A DNA stretch of 55,992 nucleotides from NCBI RefSeq assembly GCF_041379945.2, contig NZ_JBFTXJ020000020.1:1-55992 (forward strand), read 5' to 3'. The notes under the pieces are model-generated. The model did not search any database. It saw only the letters and a program-made list of their open reading frames with translations, and had not been told where the DNA came from. The stretch is from Aneurinibacillus sp. REN35 (GTDB lineage Bacteria > Bacillota > Bacilli > Aneurinibacillales > Aneurinibacillaceae). The position numbers were made by a program, and so were the translations under genes. Shown here one piece after another: positions 26,701 through 34,166 of the stretch; positions within the stretch are counted from its first letter, which is position 1, and every line of letters begins with the position of its first letter.

Positions 26701-27278
26701 CGGTCGGCTTTGACCTGTACAGCCAAATGCTCAAGGATGCAATTGAAGAGCTGAAGGGCGAGCCGCAGAAGGAAGAAGAAGTACATCCAGAAATCAATCT
26801 GACAATTGATGCGTTTATTCCATCAGATTATATTCAGGATGGAAAGCAGAAGATTGAGATGTACAAGAAGTTTGCTGCCGTATCTTCTTTTGAAGAGATT
26901 GAGGATTTGACGGAAGAGCTTATGGACCGTTTTGGTGATATTCCGCAAAGCGTGCAAAATCTCCTGCTTGTATCGCGTCTGCGCGTATATGCAAGAGCGC
27001 ATCGGATTGTAGAGATGATCCAGAAAGCAGATATGATCCAATTGGTTTTCCATGAAGATCAGGGTGCTAAAGTGGATTGGGGTGACCTTTATGAAGTTAA
27101 GGGTCCTCTTCTTAGACGCATTACACCTTCACGTCAAGGGCAGCAAGTTGTCGTCGGGATTAAGGTAAAAGGATTGACCCATGAGGAGAGCATTGAACTT
27201 GTTGAAAGTTTCCTCACTCAATTCGATGAACTCAAAAAGAAAAGAGAAGGCGAGGAAGCAACAGATGTGGCCAATTAA
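23721..27278 (+). CDS. mfd: Transcription-repair coupling factor
   Basis: Removes RNA polymerase stalled at lesions and recruits UvrA. UvrB-like N-terminal domains (about 1-330), RNA polymerase-interaction (CarD-like) domain (about 485-560, GDYVVHVNHGIGKYLG), then superfamily-2 translocase motor with GDVGYGKT at 653-660 and DEEQ at 754-757, and the C-terminal TRCF domain. I take TTG 23721 (1185 aa) because GAGGAGGAGGAG immediately precedes it; a reading from 23679 starts inside the fin terminator. Its end overlaps the next gene by 14 bp. Confidence 0.97.
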   Translation: MQGLVEKFKRGDEFEAVVESYARGLSEQLVSGLSNSARQIFYAALYQTMERPLVIVTHNMFQAQKVYDDMSQLVPAEELWLYPANEMVISEVSISSPETLSQRIEVLNALSIGKRGVLIIPFAGVRRSVVPVERWRAAQYTIHAGEEIELQNFLEKMIALGYERVEMVETRGEISVRGGIIDIFPVYMAHPIRIELFDTEVDSIRTFDISNQRSIENLQEIVIGPTREVFGDKEVFIQAADKLEQHMNGSLSKVKATSIKELIVEKVGWEIEQLRQGHAFTGIYKYISFLYSTQHSVIDYMKEKPLVVVDEPSRIVEASSQLEKDEAEWKTALVQEGEFLPDVELSHSLEDIIAPKRWPILYTSLFLRQVPKTNPQNIVNFNCKAMQNFHGQMNVLKTEMERWKKSHANVVFCAADEERARRLERVFHDYEIEADVILSPDKALASARPVITIGNLQGGFEMPIQHLVVVTESEVFTQKQRKATKTRKNLSNAERIKSYTELQVGDYVVHVNHGIGKYLGAETLEINGIHKDYLHIKYAGNDKLYVPIEQIDQVQKYVGSEEKEPKVYKLGGTDWKKVKNKVRASVQDIAQDLIRLYAERQQAKGYAFSKDGEEIREFETMFPYEETEDQLRAIQEIKEDMEQGRPMDRLLCGDVGYGKTEVAIRAAFKAIMDSKQVAVLVPTTILAQQHYETFRERFADYPVNISVISRFRTRKEQTQTLKGVKDGTVDVVIGTHRLLSKDVVFKDLGLLIVDEEQRFGVTHKEKLKRLKTNVDVLTLTATPIPRTLHMSMLGVRDLSVIETPPENRFPVQTYVMEYSAGLVREAIERELAREGQVYFLYNQVQGIDQMADQIRMLVPEARVAVAHGQMNETELETAMLSFLEGEADVLVSTTIIETGVDIPNVNTLIVTNADRMGLSQLYQLRGRVGRSNRIAYAYFTYQRDKVLTEVAEKRLQAIKEFTELGSGFKIAMRDLSIRGAGNLLGAEQHGFIASVGFDLYSQMLKDAIEELKGEPQKEEEVHPEINLTIDAFIPSDYIQDGKQKIEMYKKFAAVSSFEEIEDLTEELMDRFGDIPQSVQNLLLVSRLRVYARAHRIVEMIQKADMIQLVFHEDQGAKVDWGDLYEVKGPLLRRITPSRQGQQVVVGIKVKGLTHEESIELVESFLTQFDELKKKREGEEATDVAN

Positions 27279-28344
27279 GAAGTATGGGCGACTTGCACTA
27301 GTAGCCTTTCTTTCCCTCATTGTTCTACTTGCAGGCTGTGGACAGAAAGAACCGATAGCCGCGAAGTATGATGACGGTAAGGAAATTACAGCACCACAAT
27401 TCAAGAACTACACGGAAGTGATTAAAGCGATTGAGCCGAGCATGGCACAAGCCGTTGAGTCAGGGAACAAGGAAGCGCTGACCTATCTGCTGCATTATAT
27501 GGTCATGACGCAGCATATCACCGACCAGGTGAAAGAGACGGATGAGATGAAGAAAAAAGCCGATGAAGGCTTTAAGCAGTATGAAAACTTCGTCAAACAA
27601 CAGGTAGGCCAGGAAGAGAAGCTTACACAGTACTATGCTGACCGTAAAGTAACGGAAGGTGAGATGAAGGATTTCTTCCTTGATCAAGAGAAAATGATTG
27701 CTTATTTCTCCAAAGACATTAAGGAAGAGGATAAGAAGAAAGAATATGAGCTGGCCAAAAAGGAAGGTTATTTGACGCAGACAGATGTGCGCCACATCCT
27801 GATTGGCACAGAGAAGCGCTCCAAAGCAGAAGCAAAGAAAAAAGCTGATGAGTTGGTGAAGAAGTTACGCGGTGGAGCTGATTTTGCGAAGCTGGCAACA
27901 GAAAATACAGACGACCCAGGAAGCAAGGAAACGGGTGGATTGTATCAATATCCAATGCCTGACGGAAGCACATTAGAGCAGACTGCAGCAGAGTATAAGA
28001 ATGCAGCGAAGACACTGCCTCTAAACAAAATTAGTGATCCGATCGAGACCGAATTCGGATATCATATTATGCGTGTCGAAAAACGTACGGATCAGTCCTA
28101 TGAAGATGTAAAGAAAGACATTGGCGATATGCTGGCACAGCAGAAGCAAGGCGAGTTCTTAAACAGCAAGGTGAAAGAACTTATTAAAGAAGAAAAAGTT
28201 CCGGCTGATATGGTGAAGGAACAGCCTCAGCAGCCTGCACCTGGACAACCGGGCGGACAACAACAGCAAATTCCGCAACCGACTCCAGATGGTGGACAGC
28301 AGCCTGTACCGGCTCCGGAAGGGCAAAAGCCAAGCGGACAGTAG
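27265..28344 (+). CDS. PrsA-like lipoprotein, parvulin-type peptidyl-prolyl isomerase
   Basis: Extracytoplasmic foldase anchored to the outer face of the membrane. A lipoprotein signal ends in the lipobox LLAGC with the lipidated cysteine at C25. A SurA/PrsA-like N-terminal helical region is followed by a parvulin domain (about 170-275, VRHILIGTEKRSKAEA, FGYHIMRVEKR) and a proline/glutamine-rich tail. Start ATG 27265 lies inside the 3' end of mfd (14-bp overlap, different frame), so translation may be coupled. In B. subtilis spoVT follows mfd directly. Confidence 0.9.
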   Translation: MWPIKKYGRLALVAFLSLIVLLAGCGQKEPIAAKYDDGKEITAPQFKNYTEVIKAIEPSMAQAVESGNKEALTYLLHYMVMTQHITDQVKETDEMKKKADEGFKQYENFVKQQVGQEEKLTQYYADRKVTEGEMKDFFLDQEKMIAYFSKDIKEEDKKKEYELAKKEGYLTQTDVRHILIGTEKRSKAEAKKKADELVKKLRGGADFAKLATENTDDPGSKETGGLYQYPMPDGSTLEQTAAEYKNAAKTLPLNKISDPIETEFGYHIMRVEKRTDQSYEDVKKDIGDMLAQQKQGEFLNSKVKELIKEEKVPADMVKEQPQQPAPGQPGGQQQQIPQPTPDGGQQPVPAPEGQKPSGQ

Positions 28345-28361
28345 ATAGTAAGATGGGAAGA

Positions 28362-28396
28362 GGGTTCTGTACTGAAGTATGTACAGACCCTTTTTT
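28362..28396 (+). terminator. Terminator after the PrsA-like gene
   Basis: 28362-28372 pairs with 28381-28390 (10 bp, one bulged T), then TTTTTT. Confidence 0.87.
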
Positions 28397-28417
28397 CTAT
28401 GAACAAGGAAGTGCGGG

Positions 28418-28448
28418 TGAATATTCTTCCTAAAGGAGATAAATACTA
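28418..28448 (+). promoter_or_regulatory. Sigma-G-like promoter of spoVT
   Basis: TGAATA (28418-28423), 18-bp spacer, AATACTA (28442-28448) resembles sigma-G (GHATR, CATnnTA). B. subtilis spoVT is sigma-G dependent. Confidence 0.6.
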
Positions 28449-28510
28449 CAAGCAAGCCAATATAAGTTGCAGTTATTTCATTACTTCAGGAAAGCGAGGC
28501 ATCAAGAATT

Positions 28511-29053
28511 ATGAAAGCAACTGGAATTGTACGCCGGATTGACGATCTGGGACGGGTAGTCATTCCGAAAGAGATTCGCCGTACGCTCCGCATCCGTGAG
28601 GGTGACCCCCTTGAAATCTTCGTGGACCGCGATGGCGAAGTCATTCTGAAGAAGTATTCCCCAATCGGCGAGTTGGGCGACTTTGCTAAGGAATATGCCG
28701 ATTCACTGTATGAGAGCACGAATCATATTACACTCATTAGTGATCGTGACACTGTCATCGCTGTCTCTGGAGCTTCTAAGAAGGAATTTATGGACAAGCC
28801 AATCGGTGAGATCGTGGAGAATACGATGGAGGAACGCCGGACCTCTCTGCAGACAACTGCTGGTGAGTACGAGATTATCCGTGATAACGAGGAGAACTAT
28901 GCTTCCTATGTTATTGCCCCGATTATCGCAAGCGGTGATCCCATCGGTTCTGTTATCTTGCTGACCAAGGAAGATCAGGCCAAAATGGGCGACCTTGAAG
29001 TCAAGCTAGTAGAGACGGCGGCTGGATTTTTGGCGAAGCAAATGGAACAATAA
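28511..29053 (+). CDS. spoVT: Stage V sporulation protein T
   Basis: Forespore transcription factor that tunes sigma-G genes. AbrB-type DNA-binding domain at 1-50 (MKATGIVRRIDDLGRVVIPKEIRRTL) and a GAF-like sensor domain at about 55-180. 180 aa, as in B. subtilis (178). ATG 28511; the ribosome-binding site is weak (GCGAGG, 11 bp upstream). Its N-terminus is a paralogue of AbrB encoded 20 kb earlier. Confidence 0.97.
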   Translation: MKATGIVRRIDDLGRVVIPKEIRRTLRIREGDPLEIFVDRDGEVILKKYSPIGELGDFAKEYADSLYESTNHITLISDRDTVIAVSGASKKEFMDKPIGEIVENTMEERRTSLQTTAGEYEIIRDNEENYASYVIAPIIASGDPIGSVILLTKEDQAKMGDLEVKLVETAAGFLAKQMEQ

Positions 29054-29065
29054 GCAAGCAAGGAT

Positions 29066-29104
29066 AAAGCTTCCGGTGATTCAATTGAGCCCGGGAGCTT
29101 TTTC
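29066..29104 (+). terminator. Terminator of spoVT
   Basis: 11-bp stem (29066-29076 with 29091-29101, one G-U pair) followed by T residues. Confidence 0.82.
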
Positions 29105-29187
29105 TTTGGCGTAGGAAAGTTCGTCTTATCCCGGGCATAAGCTAGTTCAAGGGGACATGTCTTTTCGGTCCGCCTTGTCTGTGTTTA

Positions 29188-29196
29188 TGATATAAT
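29188..29196 (+). promoter_or_regulatory. Extended -10 promoter of the exporter-mazG operon
   Basis: TGATATAAT, a full extended -10, without a recognisable -35 at 16-18 bp. Confidence 0.55.
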
Positions 29197-29232
29197 GATG
29201 CAGGAATTTACCGGGAAAAGAGAGGGAAATCT

Positions 29233-30867
29233 ATGGCTAAGAATCAGGGAGCATCCTTTTTAAAAGGGGCTGCAATATTGGGGGCAGGGGCATTGCTCTC
29301 CAAAATGCTTGGGGTCGTCTACCGTATTCCGTATCAGAATATTACGGGCGACCTTGGATACTATGTGTATACACAGGTGTATCCGTTGTACAGCGCTCTT
29401 CTCATTCTGGCAACAGCCGGATTTCCGATTGCAATATCGAAGTTTGTAGCGGAGAAGCTGGCGGTCGGTGACGTATACGGAGCACGTAAGATTTTTCGCG
29501 TATCTGCGGGCGTATTGACGCTGACCGGCTTTCTGTTCTTTTTTCTTCTCTGGTTCGGCGCACCCGTGCTTGCAGGCTTTATGAAGGACGAGAGACTGAC
29601 CATGCCGATTCGCAGCGTATCTTTTGCTCTGTTGATCGTCCCGGTCATGGCGGCTATGCGGGGCTACTTTCAAGGACACCATAATATGGTTCCGACGGCT
29701 GTATCACAGATCAGTGAACAATTTGTTCGTGTTGCCACGATTATCTTTCTCTCTTATTGGTTCATGAAAACGACAGGCGATGTCTACCTTGCCGGGTCGG
29801 GCGCGGTATTCGGTGCTGTTACAGGTGCTTGCTTCGCGTTTGTGGTCATGCTTTTTTTCTGGCGGCGAAATCAGAAAGTACAGCAGCGGGTATGGGATGA
29901 GGCAAGCTTGCGGCAATCATATAAAGAAGAGACCATATCAGACATTGCCCGGAAACTTTTCTATTACGCGATTCCGATCTGTCTTGGATCGCTTGTGCTG
30001 CCGCTTATGCAGCTAACAGACTCATTCACAGTTGTGAGTATGCTCATACGAGGGGGCAATGATGCCGAGTCGGCTTATGCATTGAAAGGGATTTTTGATC
30101 GTGGTCAGCCCTTAGTGCAATTCGCGGCTTTCCTTGCGACATCCCTGTCCTTATCGCTTGTCCCGGCTATTGCCGAGGCTAGGGCCTTGAATCAGCATCG
30201 GCTTATCACCAATCGAACAGAGCTTGCTCTGCGTTTAACCTTTTTGTTTGGACTGCCTGCGTCGGTCGGACTGGCTATTGTGGCAGGTCCTGTAAATGTT
30301 ATGCTCTATGAAAACGCCAATGGTACAGTAGCGCTAACAGTCCTTGCATTCACTACCATCTTTTCGACGCTCGGAATTACTTCTGCGGGAATCCTACAGG
30401 GGATGGGAGAAGTTAATCTTCCGGTACGAAACCTGCTCATAGGTGTTATCGTAAAGCTTCTATTAAATATAGTGCTCATTCCGTTCTTTGGAATTATTGG
30501 GGCCTCGGTAGCAACCGTGTGTGCTTATATGATCTCTACACTGCTTAACTTGTATGCGGTTAAGCATCTAACAGGTGCTAGGTTTGGTCTAGGGGAATTC
30601 TTCCTCAAGCCATTTCTGGCGGTAACGATGATGGGGCTTGCGGCATTTGTTGCAAGAGCGGCCGTAGAACGCGGCTTGGCGGATATCTTCTCCTCTGCCC
30701 GCTTATATGCTACCGGAGTAAGCTTGGCTGCTGTTGGAGCTGGGGTTATCATGTATGCGATTGCTCTTTTCCTATCCGGAACGGTGCGCCGCGCTGATTT
30801 GGAGAGTACAAAAGCGGGGCGTAGGCTTGTACCCATCCTGCTAAAGCTTCGGCTTTTGCATGAGTAA
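29233..30867 (+). CDS. Oligosaccharide flippase family protein (YabM/SpoVB-like)
   Basis: An integral membrane protein of the MATE/MOP superfamily, 544 aa with about 14 hydrophobic segments; relatives (YabM, SpoVB, MurJ) move lipid-linked sugars across the membrane. The N-terminus SFLKGAAILGAGALLSKMLGVVYRIP is typical of the SpoVB group. ATG 29233 follows AGAGGGAAA. Position between spoVT and mazG is the same as B. subtilis yabM. Substrate is not certain: a cortex or wall precursor is likely. Confidence 0.88.
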   Translation: MAKNQGASFLKGAAILGAGALLSKMLGVVYRIPYQNITGDLGYYVYTQVYPLYSALLILATAGFPIAISKFVAEKLAVGDVYGARKIFRVSAGVLTLTGFLFFFLLWFGAPVLAGFMKDERLTMPIRSVSFALLIVPVMAAMRGYFQGHHNMVPTAVSQISEQFVRVATIIFLSYWFMKTTGDVYLAGSGAVFGAVTGACFAFVVMLFFWRRNQKVQQRVWDEASLRQSYKEETISDIARKLFYYAIPICLGSLVLPLMQLTDSFTVVSMLIRGGNDAESAYALKGIFDRGQPLVQFAAFLATSLSLSLVPAIAEARALNQHRLITNRTELALRLTFLFGLPASVGLAIVAGPVNVMLYENANGTVALTVLAFTTIFSTLGITSAGILQGMGEVNLPVRNLLIGVIVKLLLNIVLIPFFGIIGASVATVCAYMISTLLNLYAVKHLTGARFGLGEFFLKPFLAVTMMGLAAFVARAAVERGLADIFSSARLYATGVSLAAVGAGVIMYAIALFLSGTVRRADLESTKAGRRLVPILLKLRLLHE

Positions 30868-30886
30868 AGATGAAAGGGAGGCGGAA

Positions 30887-32368
30887 ATGATGAAAAGAAT
30901 CATCGTAATCGGACTTGGAGCGGGAAGCCTGGATGGACTACCGCTTGGCATATATCGCACATTGAAAGAGACGAAGCAGCTATACGTACGTACGGAGAAA
31001 CACCCGGCTATTTTAGAACTATCCGCTGAAGGTGTAGAGTATGAGAGCTTTGATTCTGTATATGAGGCACATGATCAGTTTCCGGGGGTCTATGAGGAAA
31101 TCAGTGAACGCCTTCTTGCGCTAGCAGTAGAAAAGGGAGAAATCGTCTATGCTGTACCCGGCCATCCGCTGGTAGCAGAGCGTACGGTTCAACTGCTGCT
31201 TGAGAAAGCGGAGGAGCGCGGTGTACAGATCGATGTGCAGGGAGGGCAAAGCTTTCTTGACCCGGTATTTGCTTCATTGAAGGTTGATCCGGTTGAAGGC
31301 TTCGCATTGCTTGACGGTACCGCTTTATATGCGCATCAGGTTCAGCCTAATCTTCACATGCTAATCTGCCAGGTCTACGACGCTTTTATTGCCTCAGAAG
31401 TCAAGCTGACACTTATGGACGTATATCCGGATGAATATCCGGTTACTGTGGTCACGGCTGCAGGAATTGCCGGGCAGGAGAAGATGGAGGTAGTACCGCT
31501 GTATGAATTGGACAGGCTTGCCGAATACGGGAACCTGACGACGGTATATGTTCCGCCTACCCAAGAGGATGAAGCGTTGAGCCGGCAATTCTGGCGGCTG
31601 CGAGACATCGTTGCTATTCTGCGCAGTCCTGATGGCTGCCCGTGGGATCGGGAGCAGACGCATCAGTCCATCCGAAAAAATCTCATTGAGGAGACGTACG
31701 AGGTACTAGAGACGATTGATGATGAGGACCCGGATGCGATGTGTGAGGAGATGGGAGATCTGCTTCTCCAGATTATGCTTCATTCACAGATGGCGGAAGA
31801 GGATGGTTATTTTACGGTTCAAGATGTCATTGCCGGGCTGAATGAGAAGCTGATCCGCCGTCATCCGCATGTGTTCGGTACGTCAGACGCCCAAGATGCG
31901 GATGAAGCCCTTCAGAACTGGGAGGCTATTAAGAAGAAGGAAAAACAGGGTAAAGGAAAAGAAGAGGCATCTCGTTTAGACAGTGTGCCGCGTGACTTGC
32001 CCGCTATGTTAAAGGCATACAAATACCAGAAGAAAGCGGCAGGTGTCGGCTTTGACTGGGACAAGCTCTCCGAGGTGTTCGACAAAGTGAAGGAAGAGTG
32101 GGAAGAGCTGCAAGAGGCGAAGACGGATGAACATCGTCTTGAAGAGCTGGGCGATTTGTTGTTTGTCATCGTAAATGTAGCACGCTTTATGAAGATTGAC
32201 CCGGAAGAGGCGCTTGCTCTTGCAAATAAGAAATTCTATTATCGCTTCTCTTATATCGAGAAGAAGGTGCAGGAAGCGGGCAAGACATTTGAGAATACGT
32301 CGCTTGAAGAGATGGAGAATTGGTGGCAGGAAGCCAAGCGGAAAAAGAAAGAGGAAGAAGGGGTATAA
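30887..32368 (+). CDS. mazG: MazG nucleotide pyrophosphohydrolase fused to a tetrapyrrole-methylase-like domain (YabN)
   Basis: The usual Bacillales fusion: an N-terminal SAM-methylase-like domain (about 1-220, MMKRIIVIGLGAGSLDGL) of unclear activity and a C-terminal pair of MazG domains (about 240-340 and 390-480; EExxE metal motifs in IEETYEVLET and EEWEELQEAKTDEH) that hydrolyse NTPs. I start at ATG 30887, after AGGGAGG; ATG 30860 would overlap the exporter gene. 493 aa. It ends 1 bp before rqcP. Confidence 0.93.
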   Translation: MMKRIIVIGLGAGSLDGLPLGIYRTLKETKQLYVRTEKHPAILELSAEGVEYESFDSVYEAHDQFPGVYEEISERLLALAVEKGEIVYAVPGHPLVAERTVQLLLEKAEERGVQIDVQGGQSFLDPVFASLKVDPVEGFALLDGTALYAHQVQPNLHMLICQVYDAFIASEVKLTLMDVYPDEYPVTVVTAAGIAGQEKMEVVPLYELDRLAEYGNLTTVYVPPTQEDEALSRQFWRLRDIVAILRSPDGCPWDREQTHQSIRKNLIEETYEVLETIDDEDPDAMCEEMGDLLLQIMLHSQMAEEDGYFTVQDVIAGLNEKLIRRHPHVFGTSDAQDADEALQNWEAIKKKEKQGKGKEEASRLDSVPRDLPAMLKAYKYQKKAAGVGFDWDKLSEVFDKVKEEWEELQEAKTDEHRLEELGDLLFVIVNVARFMKIDPEEALALANKKFYYRFSYIEKKVQEAGKTFENTSLEEMENWWQEAKRKKKEEEGV

Positions 32369-32369
32369 C

Positions 32370-32663
32370 GTGCGTCTTGATAAATTTTTGAAGGTTTCCC
32401 GATTGGTAAAACGCCGTACATTGGCGAAGGAAGTGTGCGATCAGGGACGTGTACTTATTAACGGCCAGGTAGCCAAGTCCAGTGCTAATGTAAAAGTAGG
32501 TGACGAGCTTACGGTTCGCTATGGGAATAAGCTTGTAACGGTACAGGTGGAGAAGCTGCTTGATACGACCAAAAAGGACGAAGCAGCGACGCTTTACACC
32601 ATGATTAATGAAGAATACCTTCCCCGTGATGACCGGGAAGAGCCTGGGGCTTCTATCTGGTAA
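32370..32663 (+). CDS. rqcP: Ribosome quality-control S4-domain protein RqcP (YabO)
   Basis: Binds tRNA and rRNA on obstructed 50S subunits and helps RqcH add alanine tails. The S4 motif MRLDKFLKVSRLVKRRTLAKEV followed by GRVLINGQVAKSSANVKVGDEL fills the first 65 residues. Start GTG 32370, one base after the mazG stop; the ribosome-binding site GAAGGGG is inside mazG. 97 aa, slightly longer than B. subtilis YabO (86). Confidence 0.95.
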   Translation: MRLDKFLKVSRLVKRRTLAKEVCDQGRVLINGQVAKSSANVKVGDELTVRYGNKLVTVQVEKLLDTTKKDEAATLYTMINEEYLPRDDREEPGASIW

Positions 32664-32735
32664 TTGCCTTCGCTGTTTATTGTGTTCTAATCTATGCTCA
32701 CTCTCAATAGGATGGTATAAAAAGGAGGGTGGGCC

Positions 32736-33029
32736 GTGATGATGGAAACGAACCCGAAGAAGAGCATTCGCCATGATGTCGTCATGATTAACCGGAAAAA
32801 ACTTGATATAACAGGCGTGCTTAAAGTCGAGAGCTTCGATCATGAAGAGTTCCTGCTTCACACGGAGGCTGGCTTTCTTACGATAAAGGGTAAGAACCTG
32901 CATATGAAAAACTTAAGTCTAGAGACAGGACAGGTATCCATCGAGGGCGTGGTGTTCGCGATGGAGTACATCGACGAATCCTACCAGGGGGAAAAAGCCA
33001 AAGGAATCTTTGGCAGGATCTTTAAGTGA
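32736..33029 (+). CDS. yabP: Sporulation protein YabP
   Basis: Small mother-cell protein needed for sporulation, YabP/YqfC fold, function otherwise unknown. 97 aa; RHDVVMINRKKLDITGVLKVESFDHEEFLL and GKNLHMKNLSLETGQVSIEG fit the family. GTG 32736 or ATG 32739 after AAAAGGAGGGT. Ends overlapping yabQ by 4 bp. In B. subtilis yabPQ is a sigma-E operon; I could not find a convincing sigma-E promoter in 32664-32735. Confidence 0.9.
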   Translation: MMMETNPKKSIRHDVVMINRKKLDITGVLKVESFDHEEFLLHTEAGFLTIKGKNLHMKNLSLETGQVSIEGVVFAMEYIDESYQGEKAKGIFGRIFK

Positions 33030-33607
33030 CACTTAGCGGGCAAGCAGTTACCATGCTGTCGATGCTTTTGTGCGGATTAGCGATGGGGATGCTGTATGAT
33101 ACGTATCGTACGGTAGAACGCAGATGCCGCCTCCCTATCTGGCTCGTATGGATCACGGACCTTTTTTTCTGGATAAGCTGTACGTTTCTCGTATTCGGTA
33201 CGCTTCTGAGAATCAATGAAGGTGTGGTTCGAATTTACATCTTTCTTGGGCTTGGGATCGGTATCATTCTTTATTTTTTATTGTTTCAGCGTTTGTATCT
33301 TCGAATTTTGAACAAGCTTATTGCATTTGTTCTGTGGCTGTACCGGGTAATGCTTCGGATCGGCTATTTGTTTCTTATCGTTCCGCTCCTGTTTCTGTAT
33401 CGTTCGCTCATTGCAGTTGCAATGTTTTTTCTCTCTGTTCTGCTTACTATTGGCAAGTGGATAGCGTGGCCGTTTCTTTCAGTCGGGAGAAAGCTGTGGT
33501 CATGGATATGGGGAAAATACTTGCAAAAACCGATGGGACGAATAAAAGTAATTTTGAGAAAAAGGTGGCAAGCCTTGACGGGTTGGATAAAAGGTAAGAA
33601 AATGTAA
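33026..33607 (+). CDS. yabQ: Spore cortex biosynthesis protein YabQ
   Basis: Integral membrane protein required for cortex formation. Hydrophobic segments near 5-22, 37-60, 66-88 and 102-150, basic C-terminus. 193 aa. Start GTG 33026 overlaps the yabP stop (GTGA), which suggests translational coupling. Adjacent divIC follows after 27 bp. Confidence 0.88.
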   Translation: MTLSGQAVTMLSMLLCGLAMGMLYDTYRTVERRCRLPIWLVWITDLFFWISCTFLVFGTLLRINEGVVRIYIFLGLGIGIILYFLLFQRLYLRILNKLIAFVLWLYRVMLRIGYLFLIVPLLFLYRSLIAVAMFFLSVLLTIGKWIAWPFLSVGRKLWSWIWGKYLQKPMGRIKVILRKRWQALTGWIKGKKM

Positions 33608-33634
33608 AATAATCAATCAAGAAAGGTGAACGAT

Positions 33635-33961
33635 ATGCAGCAGCAACCGCAATCCAAGCCACCAAAGCAAGGTTTAAAGCGCAGAATGCGCCTTTTGCAG
33701 ATTATTGTCGTTTTGTTTTTGTCATGGGCAGGCTACACGTATTACTCGCAAAGCCAACAATTAGCTGACAAACAGCGTGAGCTTGCGGATTTGCAGCGCC
33801 AGGCCACCAAAGTGCAGGAAGAGAAGAAACAACTCGAATTACAGACAAAAAGAATGAATGATAAAGAATACATCGGAGAGTTAGCACGTAAAAACTTTTT
33901 CCTCTCGAAAGAGGGAGAGGTCATTTTTCTAACGCCGGATGAACAGAAAAAAAAGCAATAG
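33635..33961 (+). CDS. divIC: Cell division protein DivIC (FtsB-like)
   Basis: Bitopic division protein that pairs with FtsL and DivIB in the divisome. Basic cytoplasmic N-terminus, one membrane segment (about 19-38) and an extracellular coiled coil (about 42-80), then ELARKNFFLSKEGEVIF. 108 aa. ATG 33635 after AAAGGTG; a GTG at 33626 overlaps that site. In B. subtilis yabR and two tRNA genes follow; here there are only terminators and then spoIIE. Confidence 0.93.
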   Translation: MQQQPQSKPPKQGLKRRMRLLQIIVVLFLSWAGYTYYSQSQQLADKQRELADLQRQATKVQEEKKQLELQTKRMNDKEYIGELARKNFFLSKEGEVIFLTPDEQKKKQ

Positions 33962-33972
33962 GGATATGGATT

Positions 33973-33998
33973 GAGGAGCGATAGCTCCTCTTTTTTCT
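33973..33998 (+). terminator. Terminator of divIC
   Basis: Perfect 7-bp stem (33973-33979 with 33984-33990), 4-nt loop, then a long T-rich tract. Confidence 0.9.
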
Positions 33999-34006
33999 TT
34001 TCTTTT

Positions 34007-34030
34007 AATGTAAGTGCCGCTTACATTTTT
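34007..34030 (+). terminator. Second hairpin downstream of divIC
   Basis: 8-bp stem (34007-34014 with 34020-34027) and T run; a tandem terminator that insulates spoIIE. Confidence 0.6.
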
Positions 34031-34062
34031 GCGTCGACATCAACCGGAAAATAAGAATTTAA

Positions 34063-34129
34063 TTGTCGGAAAATTTTTAATACAACCTCCCTTGTTTTGA
34101 CAAAATTTGTTTTTGGCATGTGCTTAAAT
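34063..34129 (+). promoter_or_regulatory. Spo0A-activated promoter of spoIIE
   Basis: TTGACA (34097-34102) is separated by 21 bp from TTAAAT (34124-34129), with TGC before the -10. A 21-bp spacer is the hallmark of the B. subtilis spoIIE promoter, which uses sigma-A with Spo0A~P. A box-like TTGTCGGA (34063-34070) lies upstream. Confidence 0.7.
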
Positions 34130-34166
34130 CGGAGATACAAAATTTATGAGTAGGTGGTGTTGCAGG

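Noticed and set aside
33999-34166. Possible tRNA genes between divIC and spoIIE, as in B. subtilis
   Set aside because: No cloverleaf, TTC arm or CCA end is visible; only hairpins and promoter elements are present.
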